A stretch of DNA of 32,638 nt from assembly GCA_027623205.1 (NCBI GenBank), contig JAQBYC010000049.1, positions 1-32,638 on the forward strand. The letters run 5' to 3'. Positions 18,122-26,457 of the stretch are shown here, one piece after another. The stretch comes from Pseudomonadota bacterium. Lineage in GTDB: Bacteria > Pseudomonadota > Alphaproteobacteria > GCA-2731375. Made by a program: the position numbers and the translations under genes. Positions within the stretch are counted from its first letter, which is position 1; each line of letters starts with the position of its first letter. The notes under the pieces were generated by a model. That model saw only the letters and a list, made by a program, of their open reading frames with translations, made no database searches and was not told the origin of the DNA.

Positions 18122-18157
18122 TTGGGGCGGGGCCGTTGATAATCGGCTCCGCCCCAA
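18122..18157 (+). terminator. Strong hairpin after acyl-CoA dehydrogenase
   Basis: TTGGGGCGGGGCCG (18122-18135) pairs with CGGCTCCGCCCCAA (18144-18157), 14 base pairs with one G-U wobble, across loop TTGATAAT. The following CGTCTATT is only weakly U-rich. It most likely ends the dehydrogenase transcript before the DUF2817 pair. Confidence 0.65.
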
Positions 18158-18192
18158 CGTCTATTAGGGGCTTATCCTGGAAGTGAAATACC

Positions 18193-19278
18193 ATGGCAAT
18201 TGATGACTGGTTCTCGGCCAGCTATGCCCAGGCACGAGAGAAATTTATCGCAGCTGCAACTGCGGCGGGCGCCATTGTGCGCAGTTATCCCCATCCCCTG
18301 AAAGGTCCCGATGGCGGTGATTTGGCAATGGATCTGGCCTATCTGGGGCCTCGGGATGCCGACCGTGTTCTGGTGACGTCGTCGGCGACCCATGGGATTG
18401 AAGGTTTTTGCGGCGCCGGCTGTCAGACCGGCTTTCTGGCAACCGGTCTGCACAGCGAATTGCCCGCGGGCATGGCGCTGCTGCATGTGCATGCCCATAA
18501 TCCCCATGGTTTCGCCCACGAGCGCCGGGTGACGGAAGACAACGTGGATTTGAACCGCAACTTCATCGATTTCAGCGCGCCCCTGCCGGACAATCCGGCC
18601 TATGAGGCGGTCCACCCCTGGTTGGTGCCCAGCGACTGGGACGGCCCGGCGCGGCAGGCGGCGGACGCGGCGATCCAAGGTTTCATCGCCGCCAACGGCA
18701 TGTTCGCCTTTCAGGCGGCGGTAACCTGCGGCCAGCATGGTCATCCCGACGGCCTGTTCTTCGGCGGCCGGGCGCCGACTTGGTCGCGGCGCACCATTGA
18801 AGCCCTGGCCAGGGAATATCTGGCCGGGCGTCGCCATGTGGCGTTGATCGATTTTCACACCGGTCTGGGCCCGAGGGGGCATGGCGAATTGATTTCGGTC
18901 GATGCCCCGGGTGGGGACGAATATCTGCGCACTGTCGCCTGGTACGGTGACGAGGTTCGCACGCCCAGTTCCGGCGACAGCGTCTCGGCCGACGTCAAAG
19001 GCACGATCGAGACCGGCTATCACGCCATATTGGCGAATACGCAGAGCACGACTATCGCCATTGAATTCGGCACCTTGCCGCCCGAACGGGTTCTGCAGGC
19101 CCTGCGCGCTGACAATTGGCTGTATCTGCATGGCGCGGTGGCCTCGGAAACGGGCCAGGCGATCAAGCGGGAGATCCGCGCCGCGTTCTATGGCGAGGAT
19201 TCTGAATGGAAGGCCATGGTCTGGGAGCGCGGCCTGGATATCACGCGCAAGACCATACGGGGCCTGGCGGACGGATGA
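18193..19278 (+). CDS. DUF2817 (M14-like) zinc hydrolase 1
   Basis: This 361-residue protein belongs to the DUF2817 family, related to M14 zinc carboxypeptidases and aspartoacylases. The first zinc motif HxxE is at 67-70 (ATHGIEGF), a second ligand His near 222 is in IDFHTGLGPRGHGE, and a catalytic glutamate candidate is in IAIEFGTLPPERVL. NVDLNRNFIDF is the typical DLNRNF signature of the fold. There is no signal peptide, so it is cytoplasmic, and it likely hydrolyses an amide bond in a small molecule or peptide. Its stop overlaps the start of a second DUF2817 gene in ATGA. Confidence 0.88.
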   Translation: MAIDDWFSASYAQAREKFIAAATAAGAIVRSYPHPLKGPDGGDLAMDLAYLGPRDADRVLVTSSATHGIEGFCGAGCQTGFLATGLHSELPAGMALLHVHAHNPHGFAHERRVTEDNVDLNRNFIDFSAPLPDNPAYEAVHPWLVPSDWDGPARQAADAAIQGFIAANGMFAFQAAVTCGQHGHPDGLFFGGRAPTWSRRTIEALAREYLAGRRHVALIDFHTGLGPRGHGELISVDAPGGDEYLRTVAWYGDEVRTPSSGDSVSADVKGTIETGYHAILANTQSTTIAIEFGTLPPERVLQALRADNWLYLHGAVASETGQAIKREIRAAFYGEDSEWKAMVWERGLDITRKTIRGLADG

Positions 19279-20351
19279 ACGCCGCCAACAACGGGTACGC
19301 CGCGCATTTTCGCCCGGATTATGCCGCCTGCCGGGACTATTTTCTCGACCTGGCGGCGTCCTCGGGCGGGGAGTTGGTGCGGGCGGCCAACCCGGTCCCA
19401 GGGCCGGACGGTATTGAATTAAGCACCGAGTTCCTGCACCTGGGCCCGCGGGATGCGGAACGCGCCCTGATTTTGGTATCCGGCACCCATGGGGCCGAGG
19501 GCTTCGCGGGCTCCGCCATTCAGTGCGCCTGGCTCGCAGCGGCGACGGCCGCCAGCTTGCCGGAAAATCTGGCGGTGTTGCTGGTGCATGGCATAAACCC
19601 CTTCGGCTTTGCGCATTTACGCCGGGTCAATGAAGACAATGTGGATTTGAACCGCAACTTCATCGATCACGAGACTGAGCATCCGCATAATGAAAATTAT
19701 GTGCGGATCGGCGAGGCAATGGCGGCAACGGCCCTGGACGGCCCTAAGCGGGCCAAAGCCGATAAAGATCTGGACCGCATCAGCGCGGACATGGGCCAAT
19801 TGAACGTCATGCGCGCCGTGGGCGGACAATACGACGCAGCCGAGGGGATGTTTTACGGCGGCCGGGTGCCCGTCTGGTCCAACCGGACCCTGCGGGAATA
19901 CTTAGCCAGCTTTCTGCCGGCTGTGAAACTGGCGGCCTACGTGGATATTCATACCGGTCTGGGGCCATCGGGCCATGGCAGCCTCCTGGGGTATCACTGG
20001 AAGGGCACCGAAGGCCATGATCTGGCGCGGTCCTGGTGGGGCAAGGATATAACCGCCGCCTCGGTCAAGATCAACCACGGCAAGACCGGCCACGGCGCCA
20101 TGGAGGCCTTGGCCCCGGCCCAGGTGGTCTGCCTGACCCTGGAATTCGGTACTTTGCCCTTTGCCGCGGTGCTGGCGGCCTTGCGCGATGAACATGCCCT
20201 GTGGTGGCATGGCGCGGGGCGCGAGAGCAGCGCCATCAAGGCGGCCTTCCGGGCCGCCTTTTGCCGCGACGATCCGGCTTGGCGGGAGGCGGTGGTGAAA
20301 CGTGGCCTGCAAATCGCCACAGATGCCATTACAGGTTTGACTGGCGTCTAG
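19275..20351 (+). CDS. DUF2817 (M14-like) zinc hydrolase 2
   Basis: This encodes 358 residues, a tandem paralogue of the preceding gene. The zinc motif HxxE is at 72-75 (SGTHGAEGF), the later His in VDIHTGLGPSGHG, the glutamate in LTLEFGTLPF, and DLNRNF is present. Differences from the first copy include the middle segment and a more open N-terminus. The start at 19275 overlaps the previous stop; an in-frame ATG at 19206 lies inside the first gene and is unlikely. The 3' end overlaps the convergent GMC gene by 23 bases. It may form a complex with the first copy or act on a related substrate. Confidence 0.88.
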   Translation: MNAANNGYAAHFRPDYAACRDYFLDLAASSGGELVRAANPVPGPDGIELSTEFLHLGPRDAERALILVSGTHGAEGFAGSAIQCAWLAAATAASLPENLAVLLVHGINPFGFAHLRRVNEDNVDLNRNFIDHETEHPHNENYVRIGEAMAATALDGPKRAKADKDLDRISADMGQLNVMRAVGGQYDAAEGMFYGGRVPVWSNRTLREYLASFLPAVKLAAYVDIHTGLGPSGHGSLLGYHWKGTEGHDLARSWWGKDITAASVKINHGKTGHGAMEALAPAQVVCLTLEFGTLPFAAVLAALRDEHALWWHGAGRESSAIKAAFRAAFCRDDPAWREAVVKRGLQIATDAITGLTGV

Positions 20352-21951
20352 AGCGTGTCGCCAAAACCATGTCGGCGGCTTTCTCGCCAATCATGATGGC
20401 GGGCGCATTCGTGTTGCCCGAAGTCAGTGTCGGCATAATCGAGGCGTCAGCCACCCGCAAACCAGTCAGCCCGCGAACCCGAAGCTGATCATCGACGACG
20501 GCCATGGGGTCCGTGCCCATCTTGCAGGTTCCGACTGGGTGATAGGTGGTCTCCGCCACCTCCCTGACCCAGGCCAGGATATCTTCGTCCGAAGTCCGTG
20601 ATGGACCCGGCGCCAGTTCCGTCGTGTGCAATGCCGCCATCGCGGGCGCGGTCATCAGCGCGCGCGCGATACGGACGGCGCGCACGGTAATCTCTGCGTC
20701 AAGCGGCGCGGAGAGAAAGTTGAAATTGATCGCCGGCGGCGTCCGCGGATCGGCCGACGTGATGTGTACATGGCCCGTGCTGTCGGGGCGCATGGGGTGC
20801 GCATAGCAGGTGATGCCGGCAGTGCCGGAAAGCTTGTAGCCCGGCTCATAAAGCATCGGCACAAATCCCAACAGGACATCCGGCGAGGCGAGGCCCTCGC
20901 GGCTGCACACGAAAGCGCGGATCGGGGCAGCGGGGATGCCCAGCATGCCTTTCTGTAAAAAAACATAGCGCAACGCCTGTTTGACCAGCCCCAGTCCGCT
21001 GCCCATGTCGTTATAGGTGACGCCGGGCGCACCGATCGCCCAGCGGGTCCGGGGCGCATAATGGTCGCGGAGATTCTCCCCGACGCCCTTCAGCGCGTGC
21101 CGCACTTCGATCCCGAGGCCCTGTAGACGCTCGGGCTGTCCGATGCCTGAGAGCTCCAGTAATTGTGGCGAGTTGATCGTGCCCGCGCTCACCACCACCT
21201 CGCGGGTCACCCGCGCCTCGCGTGGTTTTCCGCCGACGGCATAGCGCACGCCCGTACACCGCTGGCCTTCCAGCACCAGCGCTTCCGTCCAGGCGCCGGT
21301 TTCGATGGTCAGGTTCTTGCGCTTCCGGATCGGGTCCAGATAGCAATGCGCCGTGCTCATCCGGCGGCCATTGGCAATGGTTGCCTGACTTAGGGCGATG
21401 CCCTCCTGGGTCGCACCGTTGTAGTCGGGATTTTGCGGTATCCCCACCTGGCCGGCGGCCGCGATCAGGGCGTCGTAAAGCGGGCCGCGTTCGTCCGGAT
21501 CGGTGACACGCAGTGGGCCGGTGCGGCCGCGGTAGGTGTCCTCGCCACCCTCGTAACTCTCCAAACGCTTAAAAAAGGGCAGAACATCCGCATAGCTCCA
21601 ACCCCTGTTGCCCAGTTGCGCCCAGGTATCGAAATCCTGCGCCTGCCCACGGACAAATACCAGGCCATTGATCGAACTTGACCCGCCCAGCAATCGCCCG
21701 CGTGGCACAGGGATTCTCCGCCCACTGGTACTGGGCTCGGGCTCTGCCGCATAGCACCAGTTGGCGGCGGGATTCTCAACCAGTTTGGCATAGCCGATCG
21801 GGAAACGGGACCAGGGATGACTGGCGGGACCGGCTTCCAGCAACAGCACGCGATTGCCCGGATCCGCCGACAAACGGTTGGCGACGACTGCGCCGGCGGA
21901 ACCGGCGCCGACGATGATGTAATCGTAAGTCTTTATATCCGCGTCTTTCAT
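20329..21951 (-). CDS. GMC-family flavin oxidoreductase
   Basis: This 540-residue flavoprotein belongs to the glucose-methanol-choline family and resembles choline or alcohol dehydrogenases. The FAD dinucleotide motif IVGAGSAGAVVANRL is near residues 14-28, with LLLEAG after it. GGSSSINGLVFVRG and the C-terminal active site THPVGTCKMG-like (TYHPVGTCKMG) and SGNTNAPAIMIGEKAADM follow. His471 and Asn515 align with the catalytic pair of choline oxidase. The substrate is unknown. It lies 45 bases downstream of the second selenoprotein gene on the same strand, so they are probably co-transcribed. Confidence 0.93.
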   Translation of the reverse strand: MKDADIKTYDYIIVGAGSAGAVVANRLSADPGNRVLLLEAGPASHPWSRFPIGYAKLVENPAANWCYAAEPEPSTSGRRIPVPRGRLLGGSSSINGLVFVRGQAQDFDTWAQLGNRGWSYADVLPFFKRLESYEGGEDTYRGRTGPLRVTDPDERGPLYDALIAAAGQVGIPQNPDYNGATQEGIALSQATIANGRRMSTAHCYLDPIRKRKNLTIETGAWTEALVLEGQRCTGVRYAVGGKPREARVTREVVVSAGTINSPQLLELSGIGQPERLQGLGIEVRHALKGVGENLRDHYAPRTRWAIGAPGVTYNDMGSGLGLVKQALRYVFLQKGMLGIPAAPIRAFVCSREGLASPDVLLGFVPMLYEPGYKLSGTAGITCYAHPMRPDSTGHVHITSADPRTPPAINFNFLSAPLDAEITVRAVRIARALMTAPAMAALHTTELAPGPSRTSDEDILAWVREVAETTYHPVGTCKMGTDPMAVVDDQLRVRGLTGLRVADASIMPTLTSGNTNAPAIMIGEKAADMVLATRSRRQSNL

Positions 21952-21996
21952 TTATTTCCTCGGCCGCTGCGCGGGGCCGGTTTCAGAATACTGGTT

Positions 21997-22812
21997 TTAC
22001 TTTTTCAATTGCCGGGCCAGCGCTTCGGGTGTTGTTTCAACAGCGAAATAAACGAAAGTGTCCTCCCATTGCAGCGGTAGATCGACCAAGATGCCGGGCT
22101 GTTCCGCCGTGACGGCCAGGTCCAGCGCCGCACGCAGGATCTCTCTCTGCATCGCGCTATCGCCCGCCCGCCCGAAGGTATTGCCCATGGGAAAGTTGAC
22201 GAACAGGCTGCGCGGCGGCCGCACCAGGGCGGTGATGTCCCGCCCTGTCGAAACGGTGACGGTCGGGATGCCGCTCTCTTCCACTACCCTCGCGACCAGA
22301 CCCACGGTCTGGTGGTCGAGCGGTCAGGCCGGTATGGCGATGAGCAGATCTACCCCGTCCGCCTTGAGCTCGTCCACCAGTGCGGGGGCGGATTCCTCGA
22401 TCACCTTGCTGCGGTTATAGGTCCGGCCCATGAAGCCGCTCCACAGCCTGCTTGCGACGGCGCCGATTTCGCCGGCCGCGGCCAGTTCGGCCAGGCGGTC
22501 CACGGGGAAGATGCAGTTGAGGTCCCGGTCCGCATCGCTGTGATCATAATAGCTGTCGTGGATCTGATACTGGTCCAATGGCGTTGCCGGATCAATGGCG
22601 TCCACCCGGTGGTCATTGCGCGCGTCCGGGTCGAACGGTGCGGCCGTACAATGGGAAATGCCGCCGCTGACCAGCATGCCAACGGTGCACGCCGTCAAAG
22701 GCCTGGCAAGCGGCGTCCATGGCGCGCTATGGTTTTCGCTCCATTGATAGGGCGGAAATCCCATGGCGCCGTACTTGTTGTTCAGGGCGTCGACATAGCG
22801 GATCGGTTCCAT
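21997..22812 (-). CDS. GrdB-like selenoprotein with in-frame TGA (UxxD)
   Basis: Readthrough of TGA at 22326-22324 gives 271 residues. Selenocysteine is residue 163 in IPAUPLDHQTVGL, aligned exactly with Sec184 of the paralogue at 15755-16714, but the partner cysteine is replaced by Asp166. N-terminal MGFPPYQWSENHSAPWTPLARPL mirrors the paralogue's PYRWAQYSEVPFTPLAKPL; downstream GIPTV and FVNFPMGNTFGR match as well. The start at 22812 has GGAGA about 10 bases upstream. Without readthrough the product would lose 40% of its length although coding similarity continues in frame. Loss of the resolving cysteine suggests a single-selenol mechanism or another partner. The function is unknown. Confidence 0.83.
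22289..22326 (-). promoter_or_regulatory. Putative bacterial SECIS element 2
   Basis: After UGA (22326-22324) and CCG, CUCG (22320-22317) pairs with CGAG (22292-22289). After an internal loop (ACC / CG), ACCAGAC (22313-22307) pairs with GUCUGGU (22301-22295) around apical loop CGUGG. The loop G is 19 bases after UGA, the same as in element 1. The stem bases differ from element 1 but pairing is kept. Confidence 0.7.
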
Positions 22813-22945
22813 CGTCGAAGGTCTCCATAGTTGTGGGACGAATACGGCGACATGTTACCGTCCGGCCGGGGACCGTGCAAATCGGCTTATATTGTGTCCC
22901 CGTAAGCAGGCGGAAATTTTGGCCTTGAGCGCCATGGGGTAAATA

Positions 22946-22973
22946 TTGTTAACCCTATGGTATTAAGTATAAC
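22946..22973 (+). promoter_or_regulatory. Possible sigma70-type promoter within an inverted repeat
   Basis: TTGTTA (22946-22951) and TATAAC (22968-22973), 16 bases apart, read toward the lipoprotein gene in an AT-rich patch. The site is bracketed by ATGGGGT (22934-22940) and ACCCCAT (22972-22978), an inverted repeat that could be an operator. Element strength is judged by eye only. Confidence 0.35.
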
Positions 22974-23047
22974 CCCATAATCGGTCCGAAAATATGTCGC
23001 CCCATCAAGGCCGTTCTATCCGAGACTGGCGCCACGCGAGGGCTATC

Positions 23048-23503
23048 ATGAAATTGCCAACCGCATTGATATGTTTCTGGCTATTGAATGGCTGTGTCGG
23101 AACCTCCAGCGCGCCAATTATCGATGCGTCGGCGGCGCCTTGTGCGGCGGATGCCGGAGGCGCCACGCCGGGCAACTGGCTCATTGGCCGCTGGACAAGG
23201 CCCCACAATTCCCTGGTGATCCATCGCGAGGGGGTCTCCCTGGTTTATGAATGGGAGCGGGCGCCCGGCCTCGTGTCGGCCGGGTGGGGCGAGAAGGCGC
23301 CCGCGAGAGGTGAAGGTCTGGTTACGCGGATCACCGGCTGTACGGTCGTAATGAAGGGTTACTATTCCTGGAGCACGACGAGAGAAATCATCGGCCGGGA
23401 AATGACCTATAGGTTGAACCTCGACGAACCGGCCGTGCTGCGTGGCGAATGGTACGGCGCCGGCCGAACCTGGCTGCCAGCCTACTGGCGCAAGGAAGCA
23501 TAA
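23048..23503 (+). CDS. Hypothetical lipoprotein
   Basis: This encodes 151 residues. A short signal MKLPTALICFWLLNGC ends in a lipobox with the lipidated cysteine at 16. I do not recognise the family. The mature part is small and rich in Trp, Gly and Tyr (NWLIGRWTRPHNSLV, MKGYYSWSTTRE, GEWYGAGRTWLPAYW), which suggests a compact beta fold exposed to the periplasm. The start at 23048 is chosen because it begins the signal peptide; the frame is open back to 22994. It is divergent from the second selenoprotein gene. No link to selenium metabolism is visible apart from position. Confidence 0.65.
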   Translation: MKLPTALICFWLLNGCVGTSSAPIIDASAAPCAADAGGATPGNWLIGRWTRPHNSLVIHREGVSLVYEWERAPGLVSAGWGEKAPARGEGLVTRITGCTVVMKGYYSWSTTREIIGREMTYRLNLDEPAVLRGEWYGAGRTWLPAYWRKEA

Positions 23504-23997
23504 AAAACCCAACCCGGCGCGCAATGAGCCATATCGACAACGCCCGGCGGTCTCCCCATCCTGATACCGCATAACACGGCGAGCCAACTGGTCTCCGTTG
23601 CATGGGCCCATGGTCCTTGGTCTCGCCTTCAAGTTGCGCGGAATGAAATTTGCATTGGGTGCCATGGTACCCGGCGTTTGCACGTTGGATCATGGCGAGC
23701 CAGGCAATCGCTGCAAGGGCTGGCACAAAGACGAAACTGAACTTGTTCATGGACAGATCGCGACGCCTCGCCATACGTTGCTTTCGTTTTACAACTGGGC
23801 AAACCGTCATCGGCGTTATGCCATTGGTACGCGGCTGAATTATCGATCAGGCGGGGCGGGCCCGGCAAGCGATCGCAAGGCTTGATGGCCATCGCGCGGT
23901 GGGCAGCAGGTTTCCAGGTCCGGGTTGCGCCGGATCACCACGATTTCGGACCGGTCCTGCATTGCCTGCCTGCAGATAGCTTCGACTGGAAGCCCGT
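23504..23997. other. Gene-poor stretch with weak small ORFs
   Basis: There is no convincing gene in these 494 bases. On the minus strand, 23388-23750 could encode a secreted protein starting MNKFSFVFVPALAAIAWLAM with a fair signal peptide, but it overlaps the lipoprotein gene and its tail has no character. A 40-residue minus frame at 23840-23962 is listed separately. The region may be a decayed gene. Confidence 0.4.
23840..23962 (-). CDS. Possible 40-residue ORF after the flavin enzyme
   Basis: A short frame begins MQDRSEIVVIRRNPDLETCC and continues with a PPRDGHQALRSLAG stretch. It starts 35 bases after the luciferase-like gene on the same strand. The residues look protein-like, with a Cys-Cys pair, but there is no recognised family and no clear ribosome-binding site. 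It may be a remnant. Confidence 0.2.
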   Translation of the reverse strand: MQDRSEIVVIRRNPDLETCCPPRDGHQALRSLAGPAPPDR

Positions 23998-25026
23998 CTA
24001 CTGAAAATGCGGCACGACTTTCTCGGTGAACATGATGAAGGAGGCATGGCTGAGCGGCGCGATCATCAGATACTCCAGGGGCAGGGTTTCCTGCAGTTCC
24101 TGAATCTGAGCAATGACTTTCTCCGGCGTGCCGCAAATCGCGATCTCCGCCACATAGCGCCCGACCGGGTCTGCGTTCTCGCTGATGGAGCGGTCCAGCG
24201 CGTCGGCATGCATCGATTTTTGTGCGCCAGCGGCCGTGCCTCTGATATTCGCCTTGTGGCGCAGGTAGTTGCCGAACATGAACTCCGCGCCGCGCCGGCC
24301 CACATCCTCTGCCTCCGCCGCAGTGGCCCCCATTGCCAAGGTCCGGGCCATGGGAATATCCCGCCCGGCGATGGAATAGCCGGCGGCTTCCAACAGCTGT
24401 TTGTAGGCGGCGCGCTTCCTGGCGATTTCCAGGTGGGTGGCATGGGGGTCCATCAGAATGGAGAAGCCGCGCTCTGCCGCCCATTCAAGTGCTTCCAGCG
24501 AGGTGGCGGCCAGCCAGACCGGCATGGGGTCCTGCAACGGCTTGGGCAGCACCTCGACATCCTCGAACTGCCAGAATTCGCCGTGATGGTTGACCTTGTC
24601 GTCGTTCCACGCCTTGAGCACGATTTCAACGGCTTCCCGATACCGGGCATAGCTTTCCTTGGGCTCGACGCCAAAGATCCTGTGCTCGGTCGGATCAAAG
24701 CCGCGTCCGGCGCCCCAGTTCACCCGGCCGCCCGATACCTGGTCCAGCAAGGCGACCTCCTCCGCCAGGCGCAGGGGATGATAGAACGAGGCCAGGGACA
24801 CCGCCGTGCCGATGCGCAAATTCTTGGTACGCGCCGCGATATGGGTGCCCATGATATGCACCGACGGGCAGACACTGTAGGTGCTGAAATGGTGTTCGGC
24901 CAGCCAGACCGCGTCGTATCCGGTCTTGTCCATGACGTCCATACGCTGGAACGCCCGTTCATACACGCTCGTCAAGGGCACGCGCCGGCCCGGCCAACTG
25001 AAGAACTGAAGCACGCCGAATTTCAT
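23998..25026 (-). CDS. Luciferase-like (LLM class) flavin oxidoreductase
   Basis: This 342-residue TIM-barrel enzyme belongs to the bacterial luciferase family, using reduced FMN or F420-like flavin to oxidise organic substrates, often as a monooxygenase. Typical segments are AVWLAEHHFSTYS, RIGTAVSLASFYHPLRLAEEVALLDQVSGGRVNWGAGRGF and GEFWQFEDVEVLPKPLQ. A C-terminal ICGTPEKVIAQIQELQE module is also usual. The start at 25026 is preferred because GGGAGA precedes it by about 8 bases; an ATG at 25041 adds 5 residues. The substrate is unknown. It is 42 bases downstream of the VWA gene on the same strand, so it is probably in one operon with it. Confidence 0.9.
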   Translation of the reverse strand: MKFGVLQFFSWPGRRVPLTSVYERAFQRMDVMDKTGYDAVWLAEHHFSTYSVCPSVHIMGTHIAARTKNLRIGTAVSLASFYHPLRLAEEVALLDQVSGGRVNWGAGRGFDPTEHRIFGVEPKESYARYREAVEIVLKAWNDDKVNHHGEFWQFEDVEVLPKPLQDPMPVWLAATSLEALEWAAERGFSILMDPHATHLEIARKRAAYKQLLEAAGYSIAGRDIPMARTLAMGATAAEAEDVGRRGAEFMFGNYLRHKANIRGTAAGAQKSMHADALDRSISENADPVGRYVAEIAICGTPEKVIAQIQELQETLPLEYLMIAPLSHASFIMFTEKVVPHFQ

Positions 25027-25068
25027 GATGCCATCTCCCACGCTAACAATATTAAGCGCACGCCGCGT

Positions 25069-26457
25069 TCAGGCGCGGGCGTAGCTTCTCAGGATGTCGT
25101 CGATCACCCGTTCCAGGTGCATCACGGTGCTGCAGGTTTTTGCCACGTGGCAGAATTGGCGGTAGCGGGGCATCTCGGAGTCCCCGGTGCCCCAAAAGGT
25201 TTCCGGTTCCGGATTGAGCCAGATTACCGCGCGGGAGCGGTCGTGCAGACGGCGCATGATATCGATGCGCGGATCGGTGAAGTTGGAACGGCCATCGCCC
25301 AGAATGATGACCGTGGTATGGCGGTCCAAATCCGCCATGAAATTTTCCTCATAGTCATCCAGGGCCTGGCCGTAATCGGTGGAGCGGAAGCCGATCTTGG
25401 CCATGATCTCGGGAATGGCCGTTTCAACATCGTGGTGCTCCAGAATGTCGCCCACATCGACCAGGCGGTCGGAAAAGGCATAGGCCTGTAACTGCGCGAT
25501 GACCTCGTTCAGGGAATAGAGGAAAAGCAGCAGAAACCGCGCCGCGGCGGCGACCGAGCGGGAGACATCGCAGATCACGACAATTTTGGGCCGTTCAATC
25601 TTGATATGTTTCCACAATACCTCGAACGGGATGCCGTCGTGGGGCATGTTGCGGCGCATGGTGCGGCGCACATCCAATTGGCCCCGCCTGGTATGCTTGC
25701 GCCGGCGGCTGTAGCGGCTGGCCAGGCGCTTGGCCATGCGGCGGACGATATTGTGCATGCGCGCGAAATCCCGCTGCTCCAGGTTGGACATGCGGGTTTC
25801 CATCAGGAACTCTTCGCGCAGGGCCTCGCCGTTGGAACGGGCGTAAAGTTCGTACTGGCGCTCGACAAATTGCCGGGATTCATCCAGCAGGAAGCGGCGG
25901 CCCTGTTCCAGCCGTTGCGCCAGATCGGTGGCATCGCCGCTGTCGTCACCGCCGTCATCGCCGGTACCGCCGCGCCGCAGTTGGGCGATCAGTTTTTCCA
26001 GATCGCGCAGGCCCATGTCGTCCAGAATGCGCCGGGCGAAATAACCCCGTTGGCTGAAATACCGGATTTCGGTCGCGCCGACCCGGTTGGCCGATTGTTC
26101 CATGGCCGCCGCCATTTCGCTGCCGTCGCCGGCCAAAAGCATTTCCGCCAGGGGGACGTTGCCCAGTTCCTCGCCGAAGGCGGCATCACTATCCGCCCTT
26201 TCGGGCGGCTGGCGGTTGCCCGTGCCATCATCGGCGCTGAATTCCTCGCGGGCGAAAAACATCTCGAAGCAATCGTTATAACTCGCGACCTCATCGGGCG
26301 TTTTAGCCAAGGCGACGCACAAGGCATCCTTGAACAACTGCCGGTCAGCATATCCGACCAGGTCGACGGTGCGGTGAGCGTCGATGCTTTCCGCCGGCGA
26401 AACGCGGATATCGGCGGCGCGCAGGGCGCGGAAAAAATTCTCAAGAGGTCGCTGCAT
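25069..26457 (-). CDS. VWA domain-containing protein, CoxE-like
   Basis: This encodes 462 residues. The C-terminal half is a von Willebrand A domain of the CoxE type: VVICDVSRSVAAAARFLLLFLYSLN with the MIDAS motif DxSxS at 297-301, a threonine/serine in FRSTDYGQAL and aspartate in ILGDGRSNFTDPR. The N-terminal half is helical and charged, with a variable acidic insertion of GGTGDDGGDDSGD. Such proteins work with a MoxR-type AAA ATPase as a metal-dependent chaperone pair; CoxD/CoxE mature the molybdenum-copper CO dehydrogenase. No such target is in the window. It overlaps the ATPase gene by 17 bases. Confidence 0.9.
   Translation of the reverse strand: MQRPLENFFRALRAADIRVSPAESIDAHRTVDLVGYADRQLFKDALCVALAKTPDEVASYNDCFEMFFAREEFSADDGTGNRQPPERADSDAAFGEELGNVPLAEMLLAGDGSEMAAAMEQSANRVGATEIRYFSQRGYFARRILDDMGLRDLEKLIAQLRRGGTGDDGGDDSGDATDLAQRLEQGRRFLLDESRQFVERQYELYARSNGEALREEFLMETRMSNLEQRDFARMHNIVRRMAKRLASRYSRRRKHTRRGQLDVRRTMRRNMPHDGIPFEVLWKHIKIERPKIVVICDVSRSVAAAARFLLLFLYSLNEVIAQLQAYAFSDRLVDVGDILEHHDVETAIPEIMAKIGFRSTDYGQALDDYEENFMADLDRHTTVIILGDGRSNFTDPRIDIMRRLHDRSRAVIWLNPEPETFWGTGDSEMPRYRQFCHVAKTCSTVMHLERVIDDILRSYARA

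Noticed and set aside
24007-25491. 494-codon plus-strand frame
   Set aside because: It is antisense to the luciferase-like and VWA genes, which have clear domains. Its composition is the typical His/Gln/Arg-rich shadow.
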